Of a stretch of DNA of 64,000 nucleotides, positions 11,916 to 25,650 are shown in pieces. The notes below the pieces were generated by a model that was given only the letters and a program-made list of their open reading frames with translations, was not told where the DNA came from and made no database searches. Both the position numbers and the translations under genes were made by a program. The DNA is from Psilocybe azurescens. Taxonomy: Eukaryota; Basidiomycota; Agaricomycetes; Agaricales; Agrocybaceae. Position 1 is the first letter of the stretch. Every line of letters starts with the position of its first letter. The stretch lies in assembly GCA_023853785.1 (NCBI GenBank), contig JAJIRX010000622.1:992001-1056000 (forward strand), given 5' to 3'.

Positions 11916-14900
11916 TCAGACGTACAACCAACGTCCAATTTCGCCGGCCCAGTCTGGGAGCTCCGCCACTGAGCTCGCTACGAATGGGTGATGTAGTGGT
12001 GGGAAAGGATCGGTGTCCTTCTCATACCCATCCACGATCTCATTCGGCGACCACCCTAAGGGTGTCGGGGTCTCTGGAGGACTCAGCAGAGTTTCTGAAG
12101 TGGGACGGCGAGAACGAGATCCAAGAGCACGATGCTCAGGATATGGAGACAAGATTCCAAGACCACTTCCACCCACAGATGTGAGATAGGGTTGGAAGCC
12201 CTCGCGGATCAAAGAATTGATCAGATCCTGCAGCTTGTCATCCTTGAATTCTGAATCGATAATGTTCCGCCTCAGCCTCGTGTACTCAGCGCAGCATGAC
12301 TCTGTGAAAACGCTTACCATCTGGAATGAGGGTGACGGCGCAGCCTCCACCGCCAGCACCAGTGAGCTTCGTGGTTAGCTTGTGCGCAAGGGTCGTTCGT
12401 CGGATTGACTCCAACGCTGGATGGGATACGCCGAGCGTCACAAGATGCTGGTGGTTTTCGTTCATAAGAGCCTGATCAAAAACACAGCCATTAGTTCGTG
12501 ATAATTGTCAAGTATCACATTCAAACGCACAGATACGGCGCTCAACAGTGATTCACGAGGCAGCTCCGGATCCGCCAGAGCTCTCCTCGCCTCATCACTA
12601 ATAGTTTGAATGGCTTCCAAAACACTATTCACGAGCTCGGGTTCCTGAACGAGAGGACAAATAAATCAGTTGATATGATGTATTCGTATGCGAAGGACAC
12701 ACACCTTCGCCTTTTTTGCACCAACGCCAGCAACTAATTTCTTAGTATCTCGTGGTACCTTGGAGTTAGTCAATAAGAAGTTGAAGTGCTTGAATCTAGG
12801 GGTGGAGAGATTGGAGATAGGTCAGATCCAAAGAGTAATACAACTCTGGGTAGCCGGAACTTACCCCTGAATCCCTTCCATTCCACTTTTCTTGCCAAAT
12901 CCAGGTCGGGTGTAGGCAAGAGCGCCGCCAAATACTGCGACGCTGTTATCGACACCACTGGGATTCCCGTGGAGAATCTTTTCCGCTACAAACGCCCACT
13001 TGTTCACTTCTTCTGCTGTCGCGGGAGCGATGGCGCGTCGGCCTTGGTGTGAGATGTGGATGTGTTCCATTGATGAAGGTGGGAGGGGCCGTGGTAGATT
13101 TATCCGACGGTGGACGAGTAATGACGCTGTGGCTGCACAAACGGAGTAGGACGCTGAAGACCCCAAACCTGCGCCAACCGGGAGTGTTGATCGAGCGGCG
13201 AAATCGAAGGCAGGGCTGTAAAGAGAGTAAAGAGGTCAATGGGGTGCTGGTGGATGACGCGAAGCGGTTTTCGTCCGCGGGGCAAATGATGATTACTCAC
13301 TATTCTTCATTTCTGTTCAAGATCATGTACAGATACAGGAACGCCAGACAGGCCCCATGAGCCGCCTTGTTTTCGTCACCAATGAAATGCAATGCCTTCT
13401 CGTTCAAAGCGACGACTAGTCTGTAATCAAGCTCCTCCGGGTGTTCGTCGCCGGGTGCGATGGGTGTTACTGCGTCCCAAGGCAACGTCTGAACGTCCCA
13501 TTCATGGTAAAAGTTGCCAATGTCCATGAGATGGATCGAGAGCTTGCCATCATGTCTAGGCGTTGCTAAACCATAGCACCGGAGGTCCACGGATGCGGCG
13601 ATTGCAGTCTATGAAAAAGAGACAGGCACAGACACAGACACGAGTCAGCATAAGGTTTTTCATTCGCCTCCTCGCAACGAGAAAAAGAGAAAAAGAACGC
13701 CGGTGCAGTCGATCCCGGGGGTGTTTATTACCACATACCCGTTCGTACCTGTTCCTGAGTGGAGAAATAGGACTTACTACACCATGCACAACAGCGTGCT
13801 CGCCGAACAAGATGATCTTGCCGGGGGCACTGATGAACCACTCCTGTCTCTTATCCTCAGCTGCCTCGAGGCGGAGTTTGTTAGCCGCGAGCGCAAGTGC
13901 AGCGCTATCCGGCACTCTGACGTATTTGTTCTGCGCTACGTCCAAAACAATAGCACCGGCATCGATGAGAGCGTGTTCCAAGTCGGTCAGAAGATCATGT
14001 GGGTCCTCGATACCAACACACAAGCGGATGAGGTCCTCTGGCAGCCCACGAGCAGCGCGGGTAGCCGGGTCGATGGATGCGTGACTATTGTAAAGATCAT
14101 TAGTAGGAGCATTAGTTCTGTTTTCAGAAAGGACTCACGACATGACGCAGGGCATACTGATCAAACTGTTTACACAGCCGAAGCTGACACTGATCCCCCA
14201 TAACCTCGTGCCCGCGACAATTTTTTCGCTTAGCTCCTTGTTCCCGGTTTCAAAACTCAAAACAGCGCCATTCCCGTCTGCGATCCTGGCGTGAACCTCT
14301 TGCCCAGGGTGATCAGCTAGACCAGGGTAGTGGACCTGGAAGCCCAGGGTGTAGAGATATTCCGCGACCATTTGCGTTGTCGCTTGCTGCCGGTCCATAC
14401 GCAGGGCAAGCGTCTTGATGCCTCGCAGGAGGAGGAACGCGTCGATGGGTGTCAAGGCATTTCCGACGCTGTTAATGGTAAAGGCCAATTTCTTGGCTAT
14501 GTCATCGCGGTTGCAGGTGACGACTCCGGCCATGAGATCGTGGTGACCACTGAGGTATTTGGTGGCGCTATCATACACAATGTCTGCGCCGTGCTCCAGA
14601 GGTCGTTGGAGGTATGGGCTCATCATGGTGTTGTCTACGACGATGATGGCATTAGGGGCGCGTTCCTTGACATCCTTGCTGATAGTTGCGAGATCCACAA
14701 TTTTGAGCAAAGGGTTCGTCGGTGACTCGAGCAGAACCATGGCCGTCTTGGTAGCGTTGATGTAGGGGTACAAAGTTTCTGGGTTGGTAGTGTCGACATG
14801 GTGGATGGTGACACCAACATGGGTGCGAATGTAGGTCAAAAGTCGATTTGTGCCGCCGTACAAATCATCTCCAGCGATGACTTCGTCTCCTGGCTTGAGC

Positions 14901-15293
14901 ATGCGCAGAATCACGTCCAGAGCGGCCATTCCTGATGAGACTGTGAAGGCATGGGCTGCAGATGAGATCTTGGCAATGTGGTGTTCTGCAGAGTCGACAT
15001 GTAAGGTTCAGGATGTTCGAAGAGAACAAGAAAATCATACCCAGGTGGCTTCTGGTGGGGTTTCCACTTCTTGAGTAGTCATACTCTCCTCCGACACCCT
15101 TGAAGGTGGAGGTCTGGTAGATCGGCACTGAACTACTTCCATACTGATCTTTCATATCCGGGTTCTCTACCGTTGCACATAGTGTCGAGAAGCGGTATGG
15201 TTTACGAGGTCTCAGCGGGGACTCTGGTTCTGGAGTCGGAAGACTGTGAATCGGAAACTTTCCAGGAGCGTGGGGGTCAATAGAGGGCGCCAT
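11916..15293 (-). CDS. Cystathionine lyase fused to mevalonate kinase, predicted bifunctional protein
   Basis: The N-terminal part (about 430 residues) is a PLP enzyme of the cystathionine beta/gamma-lyase family, acting in methionine or cysteine metabolism: YGSSSVPIYQTSTFKGVGG, YDYSRSGNPTRSHL, VSSGMAALDVILRMLKPGDE, YGGTNRLL, VVDNTMMSPYLQRPL, the PLP lysine in DSATKYLSGHHD, and C-terminal VGIEDPHDLLTDLEHALIDA. Without a stop the same exon continues through about 37 residues into mevalonate kinase (ERG12-type): SAPGKIILFGEHAVVHG, the GHMP motif PVGAGLGSSAS, ILHGNPSGVDNSVAVFGG, TGAGGGGCAVTLIPD, VGGSGLGILSPYPEH. The kinase converts mevalonate to 5-phosphomevalonate. No ATG occurs in any frame between the lyase's last helix (its LIDAG segment) and the kinase's SAPGK motif, so a separate kinase start is not evident. 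The lyase resembles fungal cystathionine beta-lyase most. Introns join in phase. About 900 residues in total. Confidence 0.8.
13815..13955 (-). other. Lyase-kinase junction within one exon
   Basis: This part of the exon spans the end of the lyase (after LIDAGAI) through a linker containing VRVPDSAALALAANKLRLEA and DKRQEW to the kinase phosphate-binding motif SAPGK. The frame is open. Both other frames carry stops, and an ATG is absent from all three, which is the direct evidence for a fused product. The linker is Ala- and Leu-rich and predicted helical. Confidence 0.8.
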
Positions 15294-15507
15294 GTAGCGA
15301 GATTGTGTGGCTTCTTGACGTCCTTTTGCCGAGTTCGGGGTCTGGAAGGAAAAATGGGAGAGTTATGTATGAAGAGGAACTAGACTTTTGTATAATGAAC
15401 GCCCGGGTCAGAGTGACCACGATTTGGACGCGGGATTGCGTGATATCTCATTTATTTCCATCTCCAAATTCGGCCGAACTCCGCCCCTTTACCTCGAACC
15501 ACCACCA
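15294..15507. promoter_or_regulatory. Divergent promoter between the fusion gene and VPS71
   Basis: A 214-base spacer separates the start codons of the minus-strand lyase-kinase gene and the plus-strand HIT-finger gene. It must serve both. No TATA box is visible. Confidence 0.5.
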
Positions 15508-16197
15508 ATGCCGCCAAAGAAAGCAAGGGAACAGTGTAAGTGGCTCTAAATCATGAAACACCATCTTATATTTTGATCTAGTAGCTCGTCAAAATGTTGC
15601 GATTGTGCAGACATTGGCCCCCGAAGTCATTGCAAAGCGGACTAAACGCCACCTCGATGAACTTGAGGTAGGATTTTCAGTTCTAGGCCGCTAACGGAAC
15701 TCTTAACACGAGGGCGGATAGAGGTCTAACTATGCAGAACCCACTCTTCTGGCGGGTGTAGGCGACGAGGACGAAGAAGGCGGCAACAAATATCACAAAG
15801 GCCGCGGACGCCAAATCATCTCAGACAAACGGAACCTCAATATCTTAGGCACTTCTCCAGCGGCTAAGAAGAAAAAGTCGACTATGAACGTTCGGACCGC
15901 GCTGCTATATCGCAAAAATCTCGCGACCCTCATCGATGAATCTGTAAGTACCAGTTTATCCGTGCTTCCCAGGCTATTTCTGAACACAACTGACTTTAGA
16001 ATATCGCCTCTTTACCATCGAGCGTGCCTACGTATCTGACCGCCAGTGCACCTCCATCGGTATACCCGCCTCGAATGATCTGCTCTGTCTGTGGCTACTG
16101 GGGCTCGTACAAGTGTCGGCGCTGTGCAATGCCTTACTGCGACCTCAATTGTGAAGGCGTTCACGCTGAAACGCGCTGTGAGCGGCGGGTTGTGTGA
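15508..16197 (+). CDS. VPS71: HIT-type zinc finger protein Vps71/ZNHIT1 of the SWR1 complex
   Basis: A subunit of the SWR1 chromatin remodeller that exchanges H2A for H2A.Z. The protein starts MPPKKAREQ, followed by a helical N-terminal segment (VIAKRTKRHLDELE), an acidic and basic linker (GVGDEDEEGG, KKKKSTMNVRTALLYRKNL) and a C-terminal HIT finger reading CSVCGYWGSYKCRRCAMPYC with downstream Cys and His (DLNCEGVHAETRCERRVV). ZNHIT1 keeps exactly this arrangement at its extreme C-terminus. Four exons join in phase. The protein is about 170 residues. The start is supported by the basic N-terminus and by its position just downstream of the divergent spacer. Confidence 0.9.
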
Positions 16198-16759
16198 TTC
16201 TTCTCTTCCCTGCACGAATAGACTGAACCCAAAGCACCTATCTGACAATGGTGTGGGTCAGATGTCTCTCGTCTCCACCTCCGTTATCAGATGAATCGAT
16301 CATCTCGATATCCCCTGTCAACGTTAACTCAAAAACGCAGCGTCGCTCATGTCTGGGGATAGCCGACACCACTTACGGCAAATGCAGCCTTCCATTGATC
16401 ATACAAAATGGCGCGGCGCTTGCTTGAAATTGCTCTCAAGAGTGTCTACAGAATGATATGTTCTGGTTGACAAGATCTTTGTGCGGTCTCCTAGATAGCG
16501 TATTATAGCAGTAATCCATGTGTTAATTAACATTGTTGGGTCGAATGTTGAACCTGGGGAATGTCATTGGACGGGTGAATTCGGCCGATATTGTAGCCGA
16601 GAATAGAATCAGGGGACTTGGCTATAATGAGTCAGACTCGTGAATGCATCTCCAACTTTTTTTTTTAAAAGGCATACACTGATAAACATTGTTTTCTTAA
16701 TCTTCTCCGCCTCTTCCATTGCCTCTTTTTTAGCCCCTCTCTTTTCATTTCTCTGCACA
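16198..16759. other. Intergenic upstream of homocitrate synthase
   Basis: The region contains the VPS71 3' UTR and the promoter and 5' UTR of the homocitrate synthase gene. A T9 run and a CT-rich tract sit just upstream of the start codon (about 16660-16755), common in strongly expressed fungal genes. No coding segment is seen. Confidence 0.5.
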
Positions 16760-18679
<1,920 letters not shown>

Positions 18680-19317
18680 GAATACTTCCCCCTTCTCAAT
18701 TGACCTTCACCCACCCTCCTTCCATTCGACAAAAAGGAGCAGGTGCAAATAAAAACTAAAAGATGTATTTGTAGATAGATACTCAGCTACCCCAAAAGGT
18801 CCACACCGACCTAGACCATTTACTTACGAGGACGCTCTCCTTTTTCGCGCCATGTGTCATATTTTTTTTTAACTATGTTTGTCAACATATCTCAGATGAT
18901 ATTTTTTTGTTAAAAATGCAAATTTTTGGAAGCTACATTCAGATACATTAGATATCTTTCAATATTTCGCACGAGGAATGATGTTTTTAAATGATGGAGG
19001 TTGATACATTTTGCATTATTGGTCTTTCGTATTATGATGAAGTGGAAGAAGAGAGGTATATGTACAAGGAATACACCGATGAAGGACTTGGAGTATAAAA
19101 GACAAGAAGATGGTGAGAGAGGTGAAATATTTGTGGCGGGATGCAAGCAAAGATATCAAGTGTAAGGAGAAAAAAGAAAAACGCTGGCGTAGCAATAGTA
19201 TAATAAATAGTCAGCGATGGAATCGAGGCAAAAAGGTTCTACACAGATATAAGAAGATACCATGTAGAAGAATGAAGATTTTAGCGAGGCCTCGTACTGC
19301 TGTCCGTGCGGCTCGTG
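18680..19317. other. Convergent intergenic after homocitrate synthase
   Basis: Two genes converge here, so it should contain two 3' UTRs. It is AT-rich with T runs near 18860 and 18905. No coding feature was found. Confidence 0.5.
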
Positions 19318-22300
19318 TCATGATACTCCCAGCTTGTGGAACATATCATCCAAGGTCTTGAATGCGACCGGTTTGACGAGACTACGGCGAAAAAAGGTTC
19401 AGCTACAATTGCAGAAAGATGGACGACGGCAGAAATACGCACTATCCGTCAACACCAGCATCGAATGCACGTCTTTTATCTTCCAGCGTCGACATTCCTG
19501 TGAGAGCGAGAATCCGGGATGGCTGATGGTTTGGCGAGACTTTGACCATGTCTGCTTCTATCTGACGAATCTCGATTGTAGCGCTAACACCTATCCAAAT
19601 GGCATGAGAAAGATGGTATGTGAGTACTATGAAACAGAAACCGACCGTCAAGTATAGGCATGGAGAGATCCAATAGGACAACGCTTCGGAACCATCAGAC
19701 AACGAATAATGTTGAAAATAAAGGGAAACATACTCAAAAGGCCCTTCTTCACGGAACACATTAACGCCTTCACGTCCGTTCACTGCCGAAGAAAACTCGT
19801 AACCCTATTAACAAGAAAGAAGATCAGCGACGGTCGAGATAGCATCAATAAAGCATTTGACCTTGTTGGAAAGCCATTTGATTCTATATTAAAAAAAAGC
19901 AGCAAGATTAGAGAGTTACAGCGAATCAAAAGGCAAAGATGGCTTTACAGAAGGTTTCGAAGAATGCTGTTGTCCTCAACGACGAGGACTCGGAAGCGGA
20001 GCATGGCGTCCAGAGATCCGATGGACGATCTCAACAACGTTCCACCTGTACCGAGTGATATTGTCGGGACTGGGGTATCCGCCTCCACTACCTCAACCGA
20101 TTCCGTAGCTTTCGTGATACCCCACTTCGTAGGTAACGGATGCGCAGTATACGAACGCGGTGTCGTCGGCCTCCTCGTATACGGGTGAGATCTTTGTCCC
20201 GCCTCCTCCGAATTACGTCGAACGCCTGATCCGGAGGGACTTGATGACGCGCTCCTGCGTTGAATCGCCGTTTATCGACCCCATCGGCGATGATGTTCGA
20301 TCCTGGTTCCCAATCCTGAGAGCATGGATGCTAACCTTGAGAATCGCCAGAAGTCGAGAAGGACCGCCAGGCTTGTAGAGTATGCGACAGAAGCCACCGA
20401 TACGCTCATGGTCGCTGGCTATCGACATAAGGCCGGGACTACCTCGAGAAGCAGATAGGATGATGTATGCATGCTGCGTGTCGCGCTGTTTGGTAGCATT
20501 TACGACCATTGTCGGGTCCTCATTCAAAATGACGATGTCTCCGTAATCCTCCACAATCTCGAACCCCCACCACGTCGTCAGATACGAGCGAATGGTATCG
20601 TTAAGCAGCTGCATTCCTTTATGCGGCGTCGAAAAGCCAACCAAAGACACTGTTGGAAGTGTGCCGTCCTCCTCAGATCGGAACACCTCCGTCTCTTGCA
20701 CGGGTTGACCCTCTATGATTTCAGCAGGGAATGTCACTTTAATCTCTGTTCCAACACCTTCTTCTGACCAAACATCGACCTTCCCGCTCACATTTTCCGA
20801 TGTGACGATGCTGCTGACAATAGCAAGACCTAACCCTGTGCCCGTCTGAAGAGGATTTTCTTGGGAAAATGGATGGAAAAGTTGATTCTAAAAAGATATT
20901 TAGCGAATTTTGTGAGTCAAGACTAGCTAGTCTATTTGCCTTCAAGAAATTCTGGCTAATACCCTATACATTAAATAGTTTAACAAATTAGATTTCATCA
21001 GACATGAACACATAAACTCACCTTGCCAGTGTCATAGACTGCTAATTCAACCTTAACCTTGTTCGGAGGATCATTCTCTGCAGGAGGAAGCTGGCGCAAC
21101 AGCACATGCACATAACCGTTCTAATGAAACCGTATGATTGGCAATCAGTTCCACACAACGCAAACTAACGGTTGCTTACAGAGGTGAATTTCAAGCTGTT
21201 TCCAAAAAGATTCATCAAAACACGACGGATGCCACCCTTTTCGCATTTCAGCGTCCAACCCTAAAGAGGTCGAGTCAGCTTAGCAAAAATATATCATTGA
21301 ACTCTTGTTTTAGATTTAAATATACCTCTGGACGATACCCGATGTCGACAATAGTTTCGACATGCTTCCTGCGAGTAGCGACAGGTGACCCACGATCTTC
21401 CTTCGGAGGAGAATAGACGCTGCCGATCCCATTCTCCTCCATGCTAGCCGTCCGTGCTCGATGTCCTATCCAACACCCATCAACAGCTTCTTCCACCAAC
21501 TGCATTAAATCGACGCTATATTTTGATACAGTATGAACAATCAATCAATCAACATCCACGCGAGATATTCTTAAAGCGAAAAATGAACGCACGTTGATGG
21601 CACAATCACGTTCTCTACGCCGCCGGCTTTGCTGTTCCCGCTGAGCTTCGTGAAATCAAGGACGTGATTGACAGTTTCCACTAGTGAGGTCCCGCAAGCC
21701 TGCACTGTCTGCAGGAACGACTGTTGCGAATGGTTCAAATTACTTTCGCTTAAAAGTTCAGCTGCAGCCAATATCTAATGCAGAAGAAAATGGCGTCAGT
21801 ATCCGGCATAGACACAATAAGCAAGCCCACATACGCCGTGCAATGGTGTTCGTAATTCATGTGAAATGCTTTAAAAATTGTCAGTATCGGATAAATGATT
21901 TCATGAACCAAGATGGCTCACTTGGAGATAAACAACCCTTTGGCTTTGTCGGCAAGAATCATCCGTCTTTTGAGGACAGCAGACAGGATAATGACACCAA
22001 TAGCTCGCAGGTAAGACAACTCATGACCTTCCAACTACAACCATAACGCCAATAAATGTATTGCACAAAGCTAGAAAATTAAAAAGCTTACAAATCGTTT
22101 TGCGTGCTCGTGCGTATTGTACGCGCAAAGGAGTGCAAAAGGTCGTTTATCGATATTGAAGATGGGCACCGCTGCATGAACCAAAAAGAGGTAAATATCC
22201 GGTCCAACTTTCCGATATATATATACTAAAAAGAGAAAAACTCACTCAGCGCATATTGAACATGAGTAGGCAAAAACGGCTTAAAGGTCGGCGGAATGAT

Positions 22301-25300
22301 GCCCTCCGATATTCGCCCATCCGGGTACTTGTCAAAGAACGAGTTGAACCTATGATACTCCTCCGTCGTCAGCTGACGCCTAGTCATCTCCTTGCCTGGA
22401 TCTCCATGATGCAGCGCAACAGACACGCTGCCCTCGGCGCTCATCGATTCCAAGACCTCCGTGTGCGACACGTCCATCACAATGACGCCTTCCACGTCCA
22501 ACGTCCGTTTGACGAGCTTCGCAGCACGGTCGTATACCCTGTCCATGGAAGATCCGACGAGCAGATCCGGGTGCTCAAAGTCATGCATTTCGGTATCGAT
22601 CTCCAAACACTCTCTGCTGAATTGTTCCATCTAGATGTGTGTGTGTGACGTTGGCATTCTAGAAGGCAGGACAACATTTAAGCTTAACCTACAGAGTTCT
22701 GAATGCGGTCCCGAATTCGAAGTTGGATCTAAACAAAGGTTGCTCATGAGTAATTTCTTCACACCACAAGCTATATACATACCTTGTCGCTCCAAAGTTC
22801 CATTTCTCTCATTGCAATGGCCTATTATGAAGCACGAAGAAGAATGGGTAAATTACCAAAACACCCCCAAAAGAAGCAAGGCTGTACGAACCGCGAACTC
22901 CTTCAAAGTATGTCTCTGTCGCGGAGAGAATTCATCCCGAGGTTGGTCATCGATGACAGCAAGTCTATTTTGGTGGAAACCGTAAGGAAAAGAGCAATTT
23001 CCAGACCATAAACAACCACTGACGTGCCAATATTGAATCCATCATGCGTACGCAGAGGAGCTCCAGCATAAAAGCGTATGTGCGGAGGTTCAATCGTCAA
23101 TGGCTGCAATTCGGTCAGTTTGTAGCAAGTACAATGCTGATTGAAGGCCATACATTCTTCTCAAATCGCCAGTCCTTGTGGGTATCCAAGATGACCATGG
23201 GCTCGTCGCCTCTACAACGGACAGCAGAAGTTTATGAGATTCAGCAACCCACCAAAAGGACTAAGAATAATGAAATCCGCACCGTTGCAATATCGTATGC
23301 CCACAAAACGAATGAGCTCTTGCACAGCTGGTTATTTTCATGCCCCTGAAGAATAAGTCAAGGATCCAAGATAATTCCAACGGAACAAATGCAAACTTTC
23401 ACTCACATTCCGATTTACTCCATCTAATCATAACACGCAATAAGGTCACAAAATGCTTCCAGAATACAACGAATAGTTATCCAATGCTTACTGTTCGTTG
23501 CCGTCGATCAGCGAGATCAAGACGCCCTTTGTGCTGAACACCAACTTGGCAAGGTGTGCAATCCTATCAAAATTCATGTCGGGTCCCGTGTTCCATATAT
23601 TGAACCTACGTCATAGACAGTGAGAAATCGCCATAATTCAGCAGAATGCGGTAGATTTTGGAATGATGCATTACGCATGCCGCTGTCTGCCAAACGCGGC
23701 TCGAGATAAAAAGAGAACGGAGGGCTCACTTGTACAAGGCACGCCGCCGCTCCAACTCGTCCGGTGGGTAAGGCGGAGCGAGATACCCCAACTCTGCAAA
23801 CATCCGCTCCTCCTTCGCCGCACGGCCTAGTTTGACAGACGCGATGTTCTCGGAGGGAACCCGGCCCCCAAGATACCGTGGCTCTTGAGGGGACGTCTCA
23901 GGAAGAGGCGACGACGTCTGACGCGTTAGCGCCAACCTCCGAGGCAGAGCCGGAACAGAGTTGACTCTGACATCTTCGATGCGGTCTTCGCTGCGCATCG
24001 CACTCGATGATTGCGCACTTTTCGGGGGGAGGAGGCGTGGCAATGGATAGAGACTTGGATTCCATGATCGGTAAGGCAGCGTCGCCAAAATAATCAGTGT
24101 TCCAATGCGGTTTATCATGAGAGTGATCGCTGTTAACGGCTGGGGCAGTTGCTGGGGGTATAGGCGGAAACGCTAGATGCGGCGCTGCAAACTCATGATG
24201 TACCGATGTCGATGTCGATGTCGATCCAATGGACGTGGGCTGATCACTTGATGTCTGTTCAACGGGAATATCCACCGGGTTTGAATCCTCGTTTACTCCT
24301 GGCGGACTAGCCATAATCGTTTCGAGCTTAACAGGCCTTTCAATATCGGTGGTACCTTCCCAAAAGCCGTTTAGCCTGGATTTCCGAGTCCCGCCAGGGG
24401 TTATAGTATAATCAATGCGGACATCAGAATCTTGAGGATGTGAGCCGGGGATGGTCGCCGTTACGCCACGCATAGGGTCCGTCAGCTCGTGTTCAGGAGA
24501 CGGGAGGGCGAGAGGAGATATGTCGACGCGTGCGGCTGCCCATCGCATGGTGGCGACAGTGGCATGGACGTCTGATACAGACGAAGGTGTCTGGCTTCCG
24601 TACGAATTGACGGATGATGTGGAAAATGAATTGCGGAAACGATGGTGAGGGAGGCGCAGAGGCATAGACATGTGAGGTTTGCTGGGTGCCGTTGAAGAAA
24701 TGGGATGCGCAGAGGATGGTGAAGAAGGCGGAATCAAAGGTGATTGTTCGTCGAATTTAATGATAGGAAGAGCAGCAGAGTCGCTGTCCTGGGTGGGGCA
24801 CTGTTCATCTCTCTGGGTCGATGCCACAGGTATCTCGAAATCGTTGGGCTTGAGGGAAAGTTCGTAACCTGAAAAGCGATGTGAGTCCGCCACCACCTGC
24901 TGACAAGATTTCGGAGGATTTGGTGTCCTATGAGGATCCCACCGACCTGCAGCATATGCGGTAATGAACGTAGCCCAATCGCAATCCGATGTATTCGTCA
25001 TGGTATGCTTATCTGCTGTGGCATTGGAGGGCAACTCATTGTCTGAGATTTGGTCATCTGCCGGAAAGGCATCTGGACGACCGTTTACTTGATCATGAAC
25101 ATTCTTCCGGATGAAATCATAAACACAAACACACCGATATTCAAACTGCCATCGTCCTCCATCAAAGGCTGCATGAAAAACTGGCTTGTATCCGTCTGGG
25201 TGCCAAAGCGGGCTGGACTGTCGATATAGGCGGTTGAAGGTGAAGGCTGAGTGGCCGAAATTGGACTCGAAGTGAGGATCTGACTGGAGGATGTTGAAGG

Positions 25301-25484
25301 GAGGAAGGAGAAGACGTCTCTGAAGCCCGAGGGCGCTGTAGATGGTCTGGCAGGCTTCCGCGAAGAGGCGCGCTGCTGGACCATGTACCCCGAGATATGC
25401 TGGGGTTGGATAAAGGAATGAGAGTGGTCTTTGAGTGGCTGGGGATGGGCAGTGAACTGGGAATTGGGGGAGCCGAGGAGCCAT
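19318..25484 (-). CDS. Hybrid sensor histidine kinase with two GAF-like domains
   Basis: A cytosolic phosphorelay sensor expected to pass phosphate through a phosphotransfer protein, as in the HOG pathway. Order: a roughly 500-residue Ser/Pro-rich N-terminus; a GAF domain ([87 protein letters not shown]); a second GAF-like segment ([20 protein letters not shown]); the H-box [11 protein letters not shown]; the ATPase with N-box [27 protein letters not shown] and [14 protein letters not shown]; and a C-terminal receiver (VLVVEDNS, acceptor Asp in [13 protein letters not shown], Lys in YLVKPVAFK). The start MAPRLPQFP was preferred to a Met 27 codons upstream. Frame breaks at the G6 run 24024-24029, between the Ser/Pro-rich region and the GAF part. 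The GAF pair suggests a fungal group distinct from the HAMP-repeat sensors. Confidence 0.87.
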
Positions 25485-25650
25485 CTGACGGTGGCATGAA
25501 TAATAGAAGTTCAACGAGACTGGAGGGACATGGGGAAACAGCGAACTATTCAACAGCAACTCCACATATTACATTTACTACTACTGGACTCTGCCAACAA
25601 CCCTTCTCGGCATATCCCTCGTCCGTGAGAACTATGATGTCATCTGTCAC

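Noticed and set aside
13563..14203. Long plus-strand frames (up to 173 codons) antisense to the lyase-kinase gene
   Set aside because: They lie opposite conserved coding exons on the minus strand and have no motif of their own. They are shadows.
11916..15293. Two adjacent genes, lyase and mevalonate kinase, rather than a fusion
   Set aside because: No stop ends the lyase and no ATG in any frame begins the kinase near SAPGK. A distant alternative first exon cannot be excluded but is not visible.
9605..15293. A full terpene biosynthetic cluster
   Set aside because: No P450, oxidoreductase, transporter or pathway regulator lies next to the synthase; neighbours are housekeeping genes.
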